Shown here piece after piece: positions 25,134 through 34,211 of a stretch of 35,610 nt of DNA. The stretch is from Psychroflexus sp. MES1-P1E (GTDB lineage Bacteria > Bacteroidota > Bacteroidia > Flavobacteriales > Flavobacteriaceae): positions 1-35,610 of the forward strand of contig NZ_PJBS01000150.1 in the NCBI RefSeq assembly GCF_002836055.1, in the 5' to 3' direction. Each line of letters opens with the position of its first letter. Positions within the stretch are counted from its first letter, which is position 1. The notes beneath the pieces were generated by a model that ran no database searches, was not told where the DNA came from, and saw only the letters and a program-made list of their open reading frames with translations. The position numbers were made by a program, and so were the translations under genes.

Positions 25134-26867
25134 TTATAACTCTTGCAACGCTATCATTTTCTTAAATAAATGGAACGATTCAATAAGTTCCGCATATGAA
25201 CCAATTTGTTGAATTTCTCCTTTACTCATTACAACTATTTTATCAGCATTACGAATGGTTGATAAGCGATGAGCGACCATAAAAATGGTGTATTGGCCCT
25301 TCAGGGCATCAATACTTTTTTGAATCGCTTTTTCTGTTTCACTATCTAAGGCCGAAGTCGCTTCATCCATAATGAGAATATCAATATTTTTATATAATTC
25401 TCTTGCAATAGAAATCCGCTGTTTTTGACCTCCACTAAGGTTAACGCCATCATTTCCTAAAATAGTTTCGACTCCCAATGGAAGTTCGTCTACAAAAGAG
25501 TTAATTGCAGCCTTTTGTAAAGCTTCTCGAAAACGGCTAGTATTTAAAATGTTTGGTGCTGCCCAAAGTGTAACATTATTAAAAATGGTATCACTAAAAA
25601 TAACGGGATCTTGTGTTATATATCCTATTTTTTTTTGGTACGATTTTATATCAATGGTATTCCGGTCGTTACCATCAATATACACATTGCCTTCATCTGC
25701 GGGATTAAGACCCGCTAAAATATTTACTAATGTTGTCTTACCAGAACCACTTTCTCCAACGAAAGCTACAGTTTCTTTTTTGACAATTTTTAAATTAATA
25801 TTTTTAAGAATAGCTACTTTATCATAAGTCAAGAAAACCTCTTTTAGTTCAAGCATAGTGTTTAATCTTTCAACAACTTGTTTACCATTCTGTTCTTTCT
25901 CATTATTTATCTCTTTTTGGAAATCCATTAAATTATCTAGTGAACCCGATAACTCTAAAAAACGATTATATGAATTTTGCAAATTCATTAAGGAAGATAA
26001 AGCTCTATAAAAAAACAACAAACTCACTAATATTGGTCCTAAAGAAGCATTTAATAAGCGCGTCTGAATTAAAATTACACTTGCAACAACTACAATTAAT
26101 ATGGGTTCACGAGCAGATTCTAAAAGAGCACTTAATTTTCCGATTCTAAAACGACTCCGCTCTATAGCATTAATACTTTTACGAAGTTGGTTAGAATACA
26201 CATCTAATAATGCAGTTGCCTTTAAATATTTAAAATTACTAACATATTGTATAATTTGCCCTTGATATAAATGAGAATCTTTTGTAAACTCTTTAGAAGC
26301 TCCCTTAGTCTTTTTATAAATTGACTTGTATAAAAAATTAGATAAAACACCACCAATGGTTACGAGTAATGCAAAGCGAATATCTACAAAAAATGCAAAG
26401 CCAACATACACCAATACCATTATGGCTTGTTGTAATGTATTGGCGTAATTGTAAAAAGCAGCCGAAGCTCTTTCAATTTCAACAGACATAGTATTTTGAA
26501 TACGTCCCACATCTGAAATAACAAAATATTTAAATTTAATTTGATTGAAAGATGAAAGTAATTGGTTTCGCAATTTGTTAATGAAAAATTTACGAAGTAT
26601 GGCATTATATATACCTGAAAAAAATTTAATAATTCCTTTGTATGCAAAGAAAAATATCATTAACAGCAGAACTGCAGTTAGATTTAATGAAAGACCAATG
26701 AATTCTAGACCATCTAATAAAAAACTAAGATTACCTAAGGATGAACCGTTAGCTTGCTTTACTTCATTAACCATCTCTAATAACGGCATGAACATGGCTA
26801 ATCCGAAACCATCTAGAACACCAACGAATACACCTAATATTATCATCACAAACAATCGATAACGCAA
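25134..26867 (-). CDS. ABC transporter flippase (PglK/MsbA-type half transporter), copy 2
   Basis: A 577-residue fused membrane/ATPase half-transporter. About six membrane helices occupy residues 1-300. They are followed by an ATPase domain with Walker A GESGSGKTT at 371-379, signature LSGGQ near 477-481, Walker B ILIMDEA near 498-503 and AHR near 532. The family includes PglK, which flips lipid-linked oligosaccharides. Its paralogue at 32418-34211 shares order and motifs. The start is uncertain: the paralogue has about 21 more residues, and the matching upstream frame here opens with ATG at 26930 but has TAA at 26907-26909 as the eighth codon. Translation must begin downstream, at TTG 26867 or ATG 26846, unless the gene is inactive. 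The remaining protein keeps all ATPase motifs and the first helix. Confidence 0.85.
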   Translation of the reverse strand: MRYRLFVMIILGVFVGVLDGFGLAMFMPLLEMVNEVKQANGSSLGNLSFLLDGLEFIGLSLNLTAVLLLMIFFFAYKGIIKFFSGIYNAILRKFFINKLRNQLLSSFNQIKFKYFVISDVGRIQNTMSVEIERASAAFYNYANTLQQAIMVLVYVGFAFFVDIRFALLVTIGGVLSNFLYKSIYKKTKGASKEFTKDSHLYQGQIIQYVSNFKYLKATALLDVYSNQLRKSINAIERSRFRIGKLSALLESAREPILIVVVASVILIQTRLLNASLGPILVSLLFFYRALSSLMNLQNSYNRFLELSGSLDNLMDFQKEINNEKEQNGKQVVERLNTMLELKEVFLTYDKVAILKNINLKIVKKETVAFVGESGSGKTTLVNILAGLNPADEGNVYIDGNDRNTIDIKSYQKKIGYITQDPVIFSDTIFNNVTLWAAPNILNTSRFREALQKAAINSFVDELPLGVETILGNDGVNLSGGQKQRISIARELYKNIDILIMDEATSALDSETEKAIQKSIDALKGQYTIFMVAHRLSTIRNADKIVVMSKGEIQQIGSYAELIESFHLFKKMIALQEL

Positions 26868-26930
26868 GTGTTTATAAAAATATGCTAAGTTTTCAAAATA
26901 CTTAGATTACATTTTTTTTATTAATTTCAT
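26868..26930 (-). pseudogene. Former N-terminal extension of flippase copy 2, cut by in-frame TAA
   Basis: Reading from ATG at 26930 gives MKLIKKM, then TAA, then SKYFENLAYFYKHL, in the same frame as the flippase that follows. The paralogue begins MKSIIKKFLPQFTYFYHHL, so the stretch is a true ancestral N-terminus. A single T-to-A change (TTA to TAA, Leu to stop) would explain the stop. The frame is otherwise intact. Confidence 0.7.
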
Positions 26931-26974
26931 TGACTGTTTATTTTTAACTTTTTAGAAGTAGTCTAATCAATTCT

Positions 26975-27982
26975 TTATTTGGCAATCATTTCAAAACTGA
27001 AAGGTGCTCCAATTTCTAAATCTGTAACTGCTTTTTTACCTAAAACTTCATGATAATACTTCGGATGCAACCCAAATCCAGGTCTTATACTACGAATATT
27101 TTGTTCTGTAATTAGTTCGCCTTTTTTTATATCTTTTACAACAAATAAAGATCTTCTTCTATTTTTATCATTTTCGGAAACTTCATAGGTTATTTTTCCT
27201 AATGCTGCTTCTGTGTCTCTTACTGCTTTAACCATTTCCTCAAATTCATGAGGTTCCATTGAAAATGCCGAGTCTGGCCCACCTAAATTACGATCTAGAA
27301 TAAAATGTTTTTCTACGACGGTAGCGCCTAATGCAACAGCAACAGTCGGCACTAAACTTCCCATAGTGTGGTCTGAAAGACCAACTTCAACACCAAATTT
27401 CAGTTTCATATCTGGTAGGGTTAACATATTGGCTTGTTCAATAGTTGCGGGGTATTGCGACGTGCATTTTAGAATAGTTATTTGATTATTGCCAACACTT
27501 TTACAAGTATCAATAGCAAGCTGTATGTCTTCCTGAGTAGCAACACCTGTAGACATTATAATTGGTTTGCCTTTAGAAGCTGTATGTTTAATTAGTGGAA
27601 TATCTGTAATTTCAAAAGAAGCAATTTTATACATGGGTACGTCCATTTTTTCTAAGAAATCAACACTTTCTATATCGAAAGGTGAACTGAAAAAATCCAT
27701 ACCTAAATCATTGGCAATTTTCATTAGTTTTGGTTGCCATTCATAAGGCATTGCAGCTTCAGTATAAAGTTTCCAAGGGGTGTACCCTTTCCACAAACCT
27801 TCTGTTCGAGGTGCAAAATAACCTTTATCTAGATCAAGCGTTAGACTTTCTGGCTTATAAGTTTGCACTTTTACAGCATCAGTACCAGCTGCTGCCATAG
27901 CGTGAATAGTTTTTACAGCCAGTTCAAAATCGTTATTATGATTTGCAGAGAGTTCTGCAATTATATATGTTTTATTATTCAT
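26975..27982 (-). CDS. pseI: Pseudaminic acid synthase
   Basis: Condenses phosphoenolpyruvate with 2,4-diacetamido-2,4,6-trideoxy-L-altrose to give pseudaminic acid. The 335-residue protein has the NeuB-type TIM barrel (IIAELSANHNNDFELAV, KVQTYKPESLTLDL, FFSSPFDIESVDFLE, IASFEITDIPLI, VGLSDHTMGSLVP, EKHFILDRNLGGPDSAFS). A C-terminal antifreeze-like SAF domain follows (residues about 280-335, RRSLFVVKDIKKGELIT to FGLHPKYYHEVLGK). The KPESLTLDLDKGYF and W-KLYTEAAMPYEWQ segments favour PseI over NeuB or LegI. The ATG at 27982 overlaps pseH by 8 bases. It is the last gene of an unbroken six-gene pathway. No lesions are visible. Confidence 0.95.
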   Translation of the reverse strand: MNNKTYIIAELSANHNNDFELAVKTIHAMAAAGTDAVKVQTYKPESLTLDLDKGYFAPRTEGLWKGYTPWKLYTEAAMPYEWQPKLMKIANDLGMDFFSSPFDIESVDFLEKMDVPMYKIASFEITDIPLIKHTASKGKPIIMSTGVATQEDIQLAIDTCKSVGNNQITILKCTSQYPATIEQANMLTLPDMKLKFGVEVGLSDHTMGSLVPTVAVALGATVVEKHFILDRNLGGPDSAFSMEPHEFEEMVKAVRDTEAALGKITYEVSENDKNRRRSLFVVKDIKKGELITEQNIRSIRPGFGLHPKYYHEVLGKKAVTDLEIGAPFSFEMIAK

Positions 27983-28499
27983 GTTTATTAGTTTTTTCCA
28001 TTAGAACAACATCAACTATGTTATCATTTGAAATATTAATTTTAACACTTTTAATCTTTCTAAAACCAAGTTTTTCATTCAAAAAAATATTAGCGTGATT
28101 ATTAGCCATTGTTTTTATCATAATTTTTTCAAATAAAAGTTTATTAAAACCAAAAGCTAACCATAACGAAAAAGCATCTTTAGCATATCCGCCACCCCAA
28201 TAGCTTTTATCTCCAAGCATTTTACCTGCTTCTGGTTTTTTACTTTGAATATTACTAAAATTTACAGTTCCAATGGGTTTATCATTACTTTTATCACAAA
28301 TTATGTAATCAAGTCTATCTTTTCTTGTTTTAAACCACTTTAGATGTTCTTCTATGGTTATATCATTTTGGATAAACATCCACTTTTTTATATCAGGATC
28401 ATTTCTCCATTTCAAAATATAAGGCATATCTTCTAAAGTCATTTCTCTTAGATAAACCTTATCGCCGTAAAAATAATTTCGATTAATTTGATTGCTCAT
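27975..28499 (-). CDS. pseH: UDP-4-amino-4,6-dideoxy-N-acetyl-altrosamine N-acetyltransferase
   Basis: Uses acetyl-CoA to acetylate the 4-amino group in the third step of pseudaminic acid synthesis. The 174-residue GNAT-fold protein starts with a typical VYLREMTLEDMPYILKWRND segment (residues 15-34). It has IGTVNFSNIQSKKPEAGKML around residue 85 and the acetyl-CoA-binding region WGGGYAKDAFSLWLAFGFN around 101-119. Late NIFLNEKLGFRK (about 137-148) is the usual GNAT motif B. Assignment to PseH rather than a generic acetyltransferase rests mainly on the position between pseG and pseI, with overlaps of 17 and 8 bases. Ribosomal-protein-type acetyltransferases share the fold, so the name comes partly from context. 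Confidence 0.9.
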   Translation of the reverse strand: MSNQINRNYFYGDKVYLREMTLEDMPYILKWRNDPDIKKWMFIQNDITIEEHLKWFKTRKDRLDYIICDKSNDKPIGTVNFSNIQSKKPEAGKMLGDKSYWGGGYAKDAFSLWLAFGFNKLLFEKIMIKTMANNHANIFLNEKLGFRKIKSVKINISNDNIVDVVLMEKTNKHE

Positions 28500-29499
28500 T
28501 TATAAATTTTATAATTTTATTTACAATACGTTTTGCGCCATTTCCATCAATAATTACAGTGCCTTTTTTGTAATGTTGAAGTAACTTTTTAATTATAGAT
28601 TTTAATCCTTCTTTACGAAGTATTATGGTAAAAATTTCAATTGAAGAAAAACTAATACCAGAGAAATATTCTTGCCATATTATTGCATTTTGTTTTTGAT
28701 TTTCTGTGTATGGAATCAAAATCATAGGTATATCTAAATACGCTAATTCATATGTGGTAACGCCACCAGCAACAAAAGCAAATTGATTTCGCGCATATAT
28801 ATCCGCTATGTTAATCGGATTTTTATGACATTGGACATTTTTAAAGAATTCTAGCTCGATTGTTAATCTATTATCAGATGTAATGATATCAAAAATATAA
28901 TCGTTGTTTGCAACAATATGTTTTATCATATCCATTAATTGAATAGGATATGCTCCACCTCCCATGGCAATTAAAATTTTGTTTTCAATTTTTGATTGTA
29001 GCGTTTTTTTAAAAACTTTATTTATTAAGGCATATTTTTCACCAATGCATAATTTAGTTTTTTTATTAGTAATAGCCTTATAATCAATAGTTTTTACACC
29101 TATATTCGCGTTAATTACAATATCTGATATTATTTGGTTTTCTTTTTTATAATCATATTGAGCCCATTTTATATTATTTATTTTTAAAGCCTTATGATAT
29201 TCAACATCATGATTGTAATGATCAAGTATTAGAAAACATTTACCAATTAAATAGTTGTTTTTAATATTGTTAATATCGTTATTTATGTCAATTCCATGGT
29301 GTAAAAAAATAATCTTAAAATTTTTAGCACTTTTATGTTTGATAAATTCTAATGTTTTCTGCTCATTGTCTGTCTCAATTAAAAACTTGCAAGTGAATTC
29401 ATTTTTATTGAAAATATCCGCTAATACCAAATTTCTGGATAAATGCCCTAATCCATGTGCATCACCAGCATTAATTCTAAAAAGAATATTATTTATCAA
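28483..29499 (-). CDS. pseG: UDP-2,4-diacetamido-2,4,6-trideoxy-altropyranose hydrolase
   Basis: Releases UDP from the diacetamido sugar, giving the free sugar for PseI. The 338-residue GT-B-like protein has the family opening ILFRINAGDAHGLGHLSRN (residues 5-23), with the conserved catalytic-type His19 in GLGH, then KCFLILDHYNHDVEYHK, IAMGGGAYPIQLM and a donor-binding AFVAGGVTTYELAYLDIPMILIP near residues 235-255. The start is a TTG at 29499, chosen because it gives the correct family N-terminus and overlaps the pseF stop by 11 bases. No ATG lies in a suitable place. Codon use is very AT-rich. The identity is secured by both motif and neighbours. Confidence 0.93.
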   Translation of the reverse strand: MINNILFRINAGDAHGLGHLSRNLVLADIFNKNEFTCKFLIETDNEQKTLEFIKHKSAKNFKIIFLHHGIDINNDINNIKNNYLIGKCFLILDHYNHDVEYHKALKINNIKWAQYDYKKENQIISDIVINANIGVKTIDYKAITNKKTKLCIGEKYALINKVFKKTLQSKIENKILIAMGGGAYPIQLMDMIKHIVANNDYIFDIITSDNRLTIELEFFKNVQCHKNPINIADIYARNQFAFVAGGVTTYELAYLDIPMILIPYTENQKQNAIIWQEYFSGISFSSIEIFTIILRKEGLKSIIKKLLQHYKKGTVIIDGNGAKRIVNKIIKFINEQSN

Positions 29500-30166
29500 A
29501 ATTAAATCGATATTTCAATTCTGCAATTTTCCAATCTTCATCAGTATCAATATCTTGAACCAATTGTTCTGATATTTCAAAACCATATTTTTTATTTCCA
29601 CGCAGTCCTGTTTCATATGTCATCCAATAAAACTGGCCAGCATCATGATATGCGGGCTCTAAATCTTGCGATCTCGTTTTTTGATGTTCTGGGTAAAACA
29701 TATCAAGCAGTCCTACATCATTTATTTTTACAGAACGTTGTATTGGATAAGAAAAACGAACTATTGGCTTAACAGAGTCAACATTTTGCTCTTTGAGTAA
29801 TTTAAATCCCTTATTTAATAAATTTGCACTAACAAAAGGAGCCGTTGGTAAAAAACAACAAACAGTATCAAAATCTACTCCTTTTTCTTGATAATAAATT
29901 TTCACTTCGTCTATGACATCTGCTAATGTAGCAAAATCATTTGCGTTCTCCTTGTTTCTGAAAAAGGGAATAGAAGCACCATATTCTTTTGCAATGGCTG
30001 CAATTTCTTCATCATCTGTTGAAACCATTACTTCATCAAAAAGGCCTGAACTTAAAGCAGCTTCTATAGAATACGCTATGATTGGCTTACCAAGAAAATC
30101 TTTAATATTTTTTCTTGGAATTCTTTTGCTACCGCCACGTGCTGGAATAACACAAAGATTAGACAT
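29489..30166 (-). CDS. pseF: Pseudaminic acid cytidylyltransferase
   Basis: Activates pseudaminic acid with CTP to CMP-Pse. The protein of about 225 residues has the CTP-binding loop IPARGGSKRIPRKNIKDF near residues 7-24, then PIIAYSIEAALSSGLFDEVM, VSTDDEEIAAIAKEYGA, FLPTAPFV, and a terminal VQDIDTDEDWKIAELKY. This order matches the PseF/NeuA family in full, and the RIPRKN variant is usual for PseF. The ATG at 30166 is chosen so that translation starts at MSNLCVIPARGG. An alternative ATG at 30175 adds three residues. The gene begins within the end of pseC (8 or 17 bases of overlap) and ends inside the start of pseG. No defects are seen. Confidence 0.94.
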   Translation of the reverse strand: MSNLCVIPARGGSKRIPRKNIKDFLGKPIIAYSIEAALSSGLFDEVMVSTDDEEIAAIAKEYGASIPFFRNKENANDFATLADVIDEVKIYYQEKGVDFDTVCCFLPTAPFVSANLLNKGFKLLKEQNVDSVKPIVRFSYPIQRSVKINDVGLLDMFYPEHQKTRSQDLEPAYHDAGQFYWMTYETGLRGNKKYGFEISEQLVQDIDTDEDWKIAELKYRFNFDK

Positions 30167-31343
30167 AAAATTCATTTATGGTTGTAATTACGAATTCTTG
30201 TTCTTCTGCTGTTAATGTAGGGAACATTGGTAAACTAATACAATGTTTGTAATAATTTTCAGCCTGAGGCATATCCCCTTCTTTCCATCCAAATTGTCTA
30301 TAATAAGGCATTAAATGACAGGGTATATAATGTATTTGGGCAAAAATACTTTTGCTTCTTAAATAATTATACAGCTCTAATCTATCTTCTACTTCTAGTA
30401 TGTATAGATGATAAGCGTGTCCTTCAATTACTCCTGATTGTCCTTTTACAAAAGATTTATTTTTAAAGGCTTCAAAATAGGTATAAGCTATTTCTCTTCT
30501 TCTAATTATTCCTTCATCCGCTCTCTTCAATTGACTTAAACCTAATGCTGCCTGGAAGTCTGTTAAACGATAATTAAAACCTAAATCCTGCATTTCCATA
30601 TACCATAAAGGATACATATCCTCTCCGCCAGCAAATGCAATTGAATTTGTATATAAATCATCTGATTTTACAATTCCATGTGTTCTTAATTTTAGTAATT
30701 TTTTATATAGGGCCTCGTCATTTGTAGTGACCATTCCGCCTTCCCCTGATGCAATATGCTTTACTGGGTGAAAGGAAAAAATAGCCAAATCTGCAAATTG
30801 TCCGTTTCCGCAATTTTGACGCACATCTTTGCTATCAACAAAACTCCCACCCGGGGAATGACAAGAATCTTGTATGATCCAACAACCAAACTCATCTGCC
30901 AATGCCCTAAAAGCCTCTAAATTTGCTGCGCGCCCTGCAAAATCAACTGGTATAATTCCTTGGTAAGTCCCTTTCGGGGATGCTTCCAGCAAAGCTCTTA
31001 CAGCGTTTATATCTAATAAGTACGTTTCCGGATCAATGTCTGCAAAAACCACTTCTCCACCGCAATACCTCACGCAATTCGCAGATGCTGCAAAAGTTAT
31101 GGGCGTAGTGATTACTTTATCACCTGATTTTACGCCTAATGCTAATGCATTCAAATGCAAGGCAGCGGTTCCATTGGCAACTGCAACTGCATACTTACTC
31201 CCGATATACCTAGCAAAAGCATTTTCAAACTCTAAAATTTTTGGCCCTTGCGTTAAATAATCTGATTGTAATGTTTCTATAACAACATCAATATCTTGCT
31301 GAGTTATATTTTGACGACCGTAAGGTATTATTTTTTGTCCCAT
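30159..31343 (-). CDS. pseC: UDP-4-amino-4,6-dideoxy-N-acetyl-beta-L-altrosamine transaminase
   Basis: PLP-dependent aminotransferase for the second step of pseudaminic acid synthesis, adding an amino group from glutamate to the PseB product. The 394-residue fold-type I enzyme of the DegT/DnrJ/EryC1 family has YGRQNITQQDIDVVIETL at the start, ANGTAALHL at 56-64 for the cofactor phosphate, IIQDSCHSPGG with Asp159, and the Schiff-base Lys195 in SFHPVKHIASGEGGMV. The end (LPMFPTLTAEEQEFVI) is typical. The ATG at 31343 overlaps the pseB stop by one base (TAATG). Its close link with pseB and pseF separates it from other DegT-family sugar aminotransferases. The protein looks complete. Confidence 0.95.
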   Translation of the reverse strand: MGQKIIPYGRQNITQQDIDVVIETLQSDYLTQGPKILEFENAFARYIGSKYAVAVANGTAALHLNALALGVKSGDKVITTPITFAASANCVRYCGGEVVFADIDPETYLLDINAVRALLEASPKGTYQGIIPVDFAGRAANLEAFRALADEFGCWIIQDSCHSPGGSFVDSKDVRQNCGNGQFADLAIFSFHPVKHIASGEGGMVTTNDEALYKKLLKLRTHGIVKSDDLYTNSIAFAGGEDMYPLWYMEMQDLGFNYRLTDFQAALGLSQLKRADEGIIRRREIAYTYFEAFKNKSFVKGQSGVIEGHAYHLYILEVEDRLELYNYLRSKSIFAQIHYIPCHLMPYYRQFGWKEGDMPQAENYYKHCISLPMFPTLTAEEQEFVITTINEFYV

Positions 31344-32353
31344 TATACTTTAAATGTTGAATCTACGTGCTCCTTTATTAAATTTCTTAAACTATCTACA
31401 GTTTCCCAATCTGTATTATCCCCTGAATTATAATTAAAACCTTCTGGAACAAGTTTCGCATTAAATTTTGTTGTGAATTCTTTAATTTTGAATCTAGGAA
31501 CTGATGGTAAAATGGTATAATATTTGCCCAAATCATAGGTGTAAAATGAATCTGATGCTGTAATCATCTCTTCGTGTATTTTTTCTCCTGGTCTAATTCC
31601 AACAATTTCTAACTTGCACTCAGGCGCAACGGCTTCAGCTACCTCTGTAATTTTATAAGAAGGTATTTTTGGAATAAATATTTCACCACCCCATGCGTGC
31701 TCCATTGCATGCATTACCATGTCTACTCCTCCTTGTAAAGATATATTAAAACGAGTCATAGAAAGATCTGTTATTGGTAATTTTCCTTCTTTCTTTTTAT
31801 TCATAAAGAATGGAATTACAGAACCATTTGACCCCATTACATTTCCATATCTTACTACCGAAAACTTAATAGGATTAGTCCCTTTAATATTATTGGCTGC
31901 AACAAATAATTTATCTGACGTCAACTTTGTAGCCCCATATAAATTGATAGGCGCACATGCCTTATCCGTGGATAATGCAACAACATTTTGAACCTCTGTT
32001 TCTAAAGCAGCGTGTATTACATTTTGAGCTCCACCAATATTAGTTTTGATACATTCATCAGGGTTATATTCTGCTAAATGCACATGCTTCATGGCTGCCG
32101 CATGTATTACATAATCTACACCTTTAAACGCTCTTACCATTCGCTCTTTATCCCTAACATCTCCTAAAAGAAAACGTATTTGAGGGTATTTGTCGGCAGG
32201 ATATTCTTGGGCCATTACAAACTGCTTTTGCTCATCTCTTGATAAGATGATCAGCTTTTTAATCTCAGGATAGGTTTTAAATATGTGAGAAGTTAATGCT
32301 TTTCCTAAAGAACCTGTTCCCCCTGTTATTAATATTGTTTTATTGTTTAACAT
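31343..32353 (-). CDS. pseB: UDP-N-acetylglucosamine 4,6-dehydratase (inverting)
   Basis: First pseudaminic acid enzyme: removes water from UDP-GlcNAc and inverts C5, giving UDP-2-acetamido-2,6-dideoxy-beta-L-arabino-hexos-4-ulose. The 336-residue extended short-chain dehydrogenase has GGTGSLG at residues 11-17, SRDEQKQ at 38-44, FLLGDVRDKERM, HAAAMKHVHLAEYNP at 84-98, and the catalytic STDKACAPINLYGATK at 128-143 with Asp130, Lys131, Tyr139 and Lys143. These Asp-Lys and Tyr-Lys pairs mark the soluble FlaA1/PseB type, as against the membrane-anchored WbpM type. The ATG at 32353 fits. The gene starts the pse set 64 bases after the flippase stop. It looks fully active. Confidence 0.96.
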   Translation of the reverse strand: MLNNKTILITGGTGSLGKALTSHIFKTYPEIKKLIILSRDEQKQFVMAQEYPADKYPQIRFLLGDVRDKERMVRAFKGVDYVIHAAAMKHVHLAEYNPDECIKTNIGGAQNVIHAALETEVQNVVALSTDKACAPINLYGATKLTSDKLFVAANNIKGTNPIKFSVVRYGNVMGSNGSVIPFFMNKKKEGKLPITDLSMTRFNISLQGGVDMVMHAMEHAWGGEIFIPKIPSYKITEVAEAVAPECKLEIVGIRPGEKIHEEMITASDSFYTYDLGKYYTILPSVPRFKIKEFTTKFNAKLVPEGFNYNSGDNTDWETVDSLRNLIKEHVDSTFKV

Positions 32354-32417
32354 TTTTTTTATTTAAAAATATATTTCTAAAAATCAAGTTTTGCTAGATG
32401 TATTATTCTAATTAAAA

Positions 32418-34211
32418 TTATACCTGTTGATAGCTTATCATTTTTTTGAAAGCAACTGAATTTTCTAAAAGTTCTTCATAGCTTCCTGAGTCAACAATTG
32501 TTCCTTTGTCAAAAACATAGACTTTATCCACATTTTTAATGGTTGTTAATCTGTGCGCTATGGTAATCATGGTATATTTACCTTTTAATTGTTCTATATT
32601 CTGTTGGATGTTGTTTTCTGTTTCTGAATCTAATGCAGAGGTGGCTTCGTCTAACAACAACAAATCAACTTCTTTAAAAAGCTCTCTTGCAATGGTGATG
32701 CGTTGTTTTTGTCCGCCACTCAAGCTCACCCCATTACTTCCTACTTGCGTATTTTCTTTTCCTTCTGAATTTTCTAAAAACTGGGTTAGGTTTGCTTGAG
32801 TAATTGCTTTGTAAAACTTTTTAAGATTCTGCGCTGTTTTTTGACTCCAAAGCGTAACATTATTAAAAATTGTATCATCAAAAATAACAGGTTCTTGGGT
32901 TATATAACCTATTCGTTGCTGAAAAGTAGCTATGTTTAAGGTTTTCGTATCCACTCCATCGATACGCATTTCACCTTTTGAAGGTGTTAATAAGCCACTA
33001 ATTATATTTAACAAAGTTGTTTTTCCTGAACCACTCTCGCCCACAAAAGCGATGGATTCATTTTTTTTAATTTCTAAGGTTATGTTTTTTAAAACATCTG
33101 CACTCGTATTGTAGGAAAATGAAACATCACTTAATTGAATACATTGTGAAATGTGATTAAAAGTTGCCTTACCTGTTTTGGTCGCCTTTGTTTTTAAATT
33201 TTTCATAAAACTATCCATGTTTTCCATGGACCCTATTTTACCAAGGAATTGGTTGTATGAATTTTGTAGTGTGTTTAGAGATGTTAATCCTCGGTAAAAC
33301 ATCAGCAAACTTAGAACAATTGAGGAAAACACCCCATTTAAAATTGTAATTTGGATGTAAATGACCAACACTACTATCCCGATTGTAATTGGTTCCTTAG
33401 CACCTAACATGATACTACTTAGAACCCCCATTTTTTTATTGGTTTTCTCTATTTCCTCCACTTTTAATTTTAAAAAGTTGGCATACATCGGCATGGTTGC
33501 TGTTGCTTTTAAATATTTAAAAAATACCACGGCTTGAATGATATAGCCCTGGAAGGCATTGTTATCTTTCACCAATATTGAAGATAGTATTTTTGTTTTT
33601 CTGTAGAGCGTCGTAAAAATTAAATTAGACAAAAATGCACCTACTACAATTAACAAGGCAAACTCTGGACTTGAAAGTACTGCTAATGTTGTATAGGTTA
33701 ACAACATCATAAGCTGTTGTAAAATATCTGTATAATTTTTAAAACCTTGCATGACTCTTTCTACTTCCCCAGTCAAAGCATTTTGAATGACCCCCGCATC
33801 AGACTTCACATAGCCTTCGTAACTAAATTCTGCTAAAGCATTTAAACAGTCGAGCCTTATTTTCGCAATAAAATATTGTTGATATATCACTCTCAAATAC
33901 CTAACGACGAAAACTGCTAGTCCTTTTAGCACAAAGAAAGAGAACATTGTGATTAGTACGACGGCTAAATTTAACTCAATCCCTAGGGCATTGAAAACAC
34001 TTAAGAAATAGCTCAAATTTCCATGCCCATTTGGATCCACGATTGCATTTGAATCTGAAAAAAGCTCTATTAATGGGAGAAACATCGCCAAGCCTAAGCC
34101 ATCCAATAAACCAACAAAAACACTGGAAACAATAAGTATAAATAACCTATGTTTCAAGTGATGGTAAAAATAGGTGAATTGCGGTAAAAACTTTTTAATT
34201 ATTGATTTCAA
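32418..34211 (-). CDS. ABC transporter flippase (PglK/MsbA-type half transporter), copy 1
   Basis: A 597-residue fused membrane/ATPase protein. The N-terminal half has about six helices, the first being LFILIVSSVFVGLLDGLGLAM near residues 25-45. The ATPase has Walker A GESGSGKTT at 391-399, LSGGQ at 497-501, Walker B LLLLDEA near 517-523 and AHR near 552. It should dimerise and move lipid-linked oligosaccharide across the inner membrane at the expense of ATP, as Campylobacter PglK does. The start is a TTG at 34211; no in-frame ATG is close upstream. It is closely paralogous to the gene at 25134-26867, and the pse set lies between the two. No Wzx-type flippase is seen in the window, so one or both of these are likely to do that job. 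Confidence 0.9.
   Translation of the reverse strand: MKSIIKKFLPQFTYFYHHLKHRLFILIVSSVFVGLLDGLGLAMFLPLIELFSDSNAIVDPNGHGNLSYFLSVFNALGIELNLAVVLITMFSFFVLKGLAVFVVRYLRVIYQQYFIAKIRLDCLNALAEFSYEGYVKSDAGVIQNALTGEVERVMQGFKNYTDILQQLMMLLTYTTLAVLSSPEFALLIVVGAFLSNLIFTTLYRKTKILSSILVKDNNAFQGYIIQAVVFFKYLKATATMPMYANFLKLKVEEIEKTNKKMGVLSSIMLGAKEPITIGIVVLVIYIQITILNGVFSSIVLSLLMFYRGLTSLNTLQNSYNQFLGKIGSMENMDSFMKNLKTKATKTGKATFNHISQCIQLSDVSFSYNTSADVLKNITLEIKKNESIAFVGESGSGKTTLLNIISGLLTPSKGEMRIDGVDTKTLNIATFQQRIGYITQEPVIFDDTIFNNVTLWSQKTAQNLKKFYKAITQANLTQFLENSEGKENTQVGSNGVSLSGGQKQRITIARELFKEVDLLLLDEATSALDSETENNIQQNIEQLKGKYTMITIAHRLTTIKNVDKVYVFDKGTIVDSGSYEELLENSVAFKKMISYQQV

Noticed and set aside
25549-26862. Open frames on the plus strand across the flippase gene (about 92, 69 and 105 codons)
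   Set aside because: They are antisense to a strongly conserved ABC transporter, lack any family motif, and have amino-acid make-up typical of reverse-frame shadows.
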